From positions 1 through 7,007 of the forward strand of contig JAAOIL010000163.1 of NCBI GenBank assembly GCA_015163825.1: DNA of 7,007 nucleotides, in the 5' to 3' direction. The notes under the pieces are model-generated. The model was not told the origin of the DNA and did no database searches. It saw only the letters and a program-made list of their open reading frames with translations. Positions 5,934 to 7,007 of the stretch are shown here, piece by piece; within the stretch, counting starts at the first letter, position 1; each line of letters starts with the position of its first letter. The translations under genes and the position numbers were made by a program. Source of the stretch: Alphaproteobacteria bacterium. Lineage in GTDB: Bacteria; Pseudomonadota; Alphaproteobacteria; RS24.

Positions 5934-6164
5934 TTATTTTTGTTTCAGTTCTTCTAGCGCCGCCCGCAAGGATTCGTTCTCTTGTCGGGCGAGCACTGCC
6001 ATTTCTCGCACTGCCTCAAACTCCTCGCGCGCCACAAACCCCTTGCTTGCCAGCACCGCATCTAGCCGTGCCGCTAGGGCTTGTTCAAATTCTTCTCGTG
6101 CCGATTGGGCGATAACACCCGCCCCTGTCAGCATTCCTGATAGATCGCTCAATATCTTATCCAT
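5934..6164 (-). CDS. ubiK: UbiK-type ubiquinone biosynthesis accessory factor (YqiC/BMFP family)
   Basis: This 76-residue protein matches the small YqiC/UbiK family (DUF526, BMFP domain). In E. coli, UbiK assists aerobic ubiquinone synthesis through UbiJ and the Ubi enzymes, and the related BMFP from Brucella forms coiled coils that interact with membranes. The N-terminus MDKILSDLSGMLTGAGVIAQ is the amphipathic region. It is followed by SAREEFEQALAARLDAVLAS, the conserved GFVAREEFEAVREMAVLARQ block (42-61), and a charged C-terminal coiled coil ENESLRAALEELKQK. The ATG at 6164 is chosen because AAAGGAG (6173-6179) lies 8 nt upstream; a longer reading from 6206 lacks such a site. The gene ends in tandem TAA codons. 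It is first in the leftward gene set and divergent from lgt. The family call is firm. The ubiquinone role is by homology, since alphaproteobacterial members are little studied. Confidence 0.88.
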   Translation of the reverse strand: MDKILSDLSGMLTGAGVIAQSAREEFEQALAARLDAVLASKGFVAREEFEAVREMAVLARQENESLRAALEELKQK

Positions 6165-6172
6165 AATTAAAT

Positions 6173-6179
6173 CTCCTTT
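6173..6179 (-). promoter_or_regulatory. Ribosome binding site that sets the ubiK start
   Basis: AAAGGAG on the minus strand with 8-nt spacing to the ATG at 6164. It excludes the longer reading from 6206, whose extra 14 residues do not resemble the family. Confidence 0.8.
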
Positions 6180-6184
6180 AGGGG

Positions 6185-6213
6185 ATAATGTGCTTGCACG
6201 AAACATATTTCAA
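6185..6213 (-). promoter_or_regulatory. Candidate sigma-70-type promoter for the ubiK operon
   Basis: Read on the minus strand, TTGAAA (6213-6208, 5 of 6 to consensus) is followed by exactly 17 bp and then CATTAT (6190-6185, 4 of 6). The predicted start near 6178 would give a very short leader of about 14 nt, so the ribosome site would sit almost at the RNA 5' end. This is a pattern match only. Confidence 0.4.
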
Positions 6214-6222
6214 GCATAAATT
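6194..6222 (+). promoter_or_regulatory. Candidate promoter for lgt, implying a leaderless transcript
   Basis: TTGCAC (6194-6199) and TAAATT (6217-6222) are separated by 17 bp. The boxes match consensus at only 3 and 4 of 6 positions. The predicted transcription start, about 7 bp past the -10, falls at or next to the lgt ATG at 6229. That fits the absence of a Shine-Dalgarno sequence there. It overlaps the ubiK promoter candidate on the other strand. Weak evidence. Confidence 0.25.
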
Positions 6223-6228
6223 TAGATT

Positions 6229-7007
6229 ATGCCATTTCCCAATATCAGCCCCATCATTTTTGAGATAGGTCCTTTCGCTCTGCATTGGTATGGGCTGGCT
6301 TATGTTGCGGGATTATATATCGGCTGGAAATATATTGCCATTATGTGTAGCACCGCGCGTTTATGGGGCGCGACCACCCACCCTAGCCCAGAGCATATTG
6401 ATAGTCTGTTATTATGGGTGACCTTCGGGGTGATATTAGGGGGGCGGCTAGGCTATGTGATATTTTACAACCCGACTTATTATATCGCACACCCGAATGA
6501 GATTTTCGCACTCTGGCAAGGGGGGATGTCTTTTCATGGCGGAGGATTAGGGGTGCTTGTGGCACTCGCCATTTTCGCCAAGCGACACAACACACATTTT
6601 TGGACGCTGTTTGATTTATGCGCTGCTGTGCTTCCCATTGGATTATTTTTAGGACGCCTTGCCAATTTCATCAATAGCGAGTTATGGGGACGCACCACCG
6701 CTGTCGCATGGGGTGTTATTTTCCCCAATGGCGGACCCTTACCCCGACACCCCAGCCAACTTTATGAGGCGGGGTTGGAAGGGTTGGTATTATTCATCAT
6801 TCTCAGCTGGCTTGTGTGGCGCCGCCAAGCCCTCGCCGCCAGAGGCACTATTGCGGGGGTCTTCCTCATCGTTTATGGCGCAAGCCGCTCTCTTATAGAA
6901 CTAGTGCGAGAGCCAGATGCCCATATCGGCTTTGTTATCGGGCAATTCACTATGGGGCAATTGTTGTCGTTGCCGATGGTGTTGGTGGGGATTGCCCTTA
7001 TCATCAC
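6229..7007 (+). CDS. lgt: Prolipoprotein diacylglyceryl transferase (C-terminus cut by window edge)
   Basis: Lgt is the inner-membrane enzyme that moves a diacylglyceryl group from phosphatidylglycerol to the lipobox cysteine of prolipoproteins, the first step of lipoprotein maturation. 259 residues are visible and the frame is open at the right edge; the family is usually 260-300 long, so little is missing. Family landmarks are IGPFALHWYGLAYVAG (13-28), GGRLGYVIFYN (71-81), GGMSFHGG (98-105) with the essential His103, and the Lgt signature GRLANFINSELWG (142-154) with R143, N146 and E151. RHPSQLYE (173-180) and the YGASRSLIE segment (216-224) with Arg220 and Glu224 follow. Residue numbers up to 155 coincide with those of E. 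coli Lgt. Several membrane helices are apparent. The start is the ATG at 6229. No Shine-Dalgarno sequence is visible, so the message may be leaderless. The gene is divergent from ubiK across 64 bp. Confidence 0.96.
   Translation, partial: MPFPNISPIIFEIGPFALHWYGLAYVAGLYIGWKYIAIMCSTARLWGATTHPSPEHIDSLLLWVTFGVILGGRLGYVIFYNPTYYIAHPNEIFALWQGGMSFHGGGLGVLVALAIFAKRHNTHFWTLFDLCAAVLPIGLFLGRLANFINSELWGRTTAVAWGVIFPNGGPLPRHPSQLYEAGLEGLVLFIILSWLVWRRQALAARGTIAGVFLIVYGASRSLIELVREPDAHIGFVIGQFTMGQLLSLPMVLVGIALII

Noticed and set aside
6190..6199. GTGC-TT-GCAC short inverted repeat in the ubiK-lgt gap
   Set aside because: Four-base arms are expected by chance; it was considered only as part of the overlapping promoter region.
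1..7007. Mobile element, prophage, CRISPR, toxin-antitoxin or defence island
   Set aside because: No transposase, integrase, spaced direct repeats, phage or toxin-like gene is visible. All recognised genes are core metabolic, envelope or regulatory functions.

Overview
The window looks like a chromosomal housekeeping stretch from a member of the Alphaproteobacteria with moderate GC (mid-40s percent by eye). The case for this class is protein-level. The aminotransferase, the YbjN-type protein, the UbiK-type protein and Lgt all read like alphaproteobacterial versions. The MarR regulator, OmpR-type regulator and EnvZ-like kinase in a row, divergent from ilvE, resemble the petP/petR arrangement known from Rhodobacter. 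The order within the class cannot be fixed by eye. I see no insertion sequence, phage gene, CRISPR array, tRNA or rRNA.

Layout, left to right. (1) Positions 1-1554, minus strand: ilvE (branched-chain aminotransferase), followed 32 bp downstream by a class I SAM-dependent methyltransferase that runs off the left edge. (2) 1555-1640: a short divergent intergenic region with a perfect 7-bp-arm inverted repeat that overlaps promoter-like sequence in both directions. (3) 1641-4203, plus strand: a compact regulatory operon of MarR-type regulator, OmpR-type response regulator (8-bp overlap with marR) and membrane sensor histidine kinase (18-bp gap). (4) 4206-6164, minus strand: a probable operon read as ubiK-like gene, a small unrecognised Arg-rich/hydrophobic ORF, a ybjN-domain gene and proC (8-bp overlap with ybjN). 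It converges on the kinase gene with only 2 bp between stop codons. (5) 6229 to the right edge, plus strand: lgt, divergent from ubiK and cut by the window end.

How the genes may work together: the MarR/response regulator/kinase set is a self-contained envelope-sensing regulatory unit. The MarR protein probably binds the palindrome in front of its own operon and could also affect ilvE. ilvE and proC are amino-acid metabolism genes (branched-chain amino acids and proline). ubiK serves ubiquinone biosynthesis and lgt serves lipoprotein maturation.

Nothing here is clearly a new biological system. The points most worth a second look are the shared palindrome between ilvE and marR, the unrecognised small ORF between ubiK and ybjN with nearby palindromes, and a pentapeptide tandem repeat that extends the ProC N-terminus.
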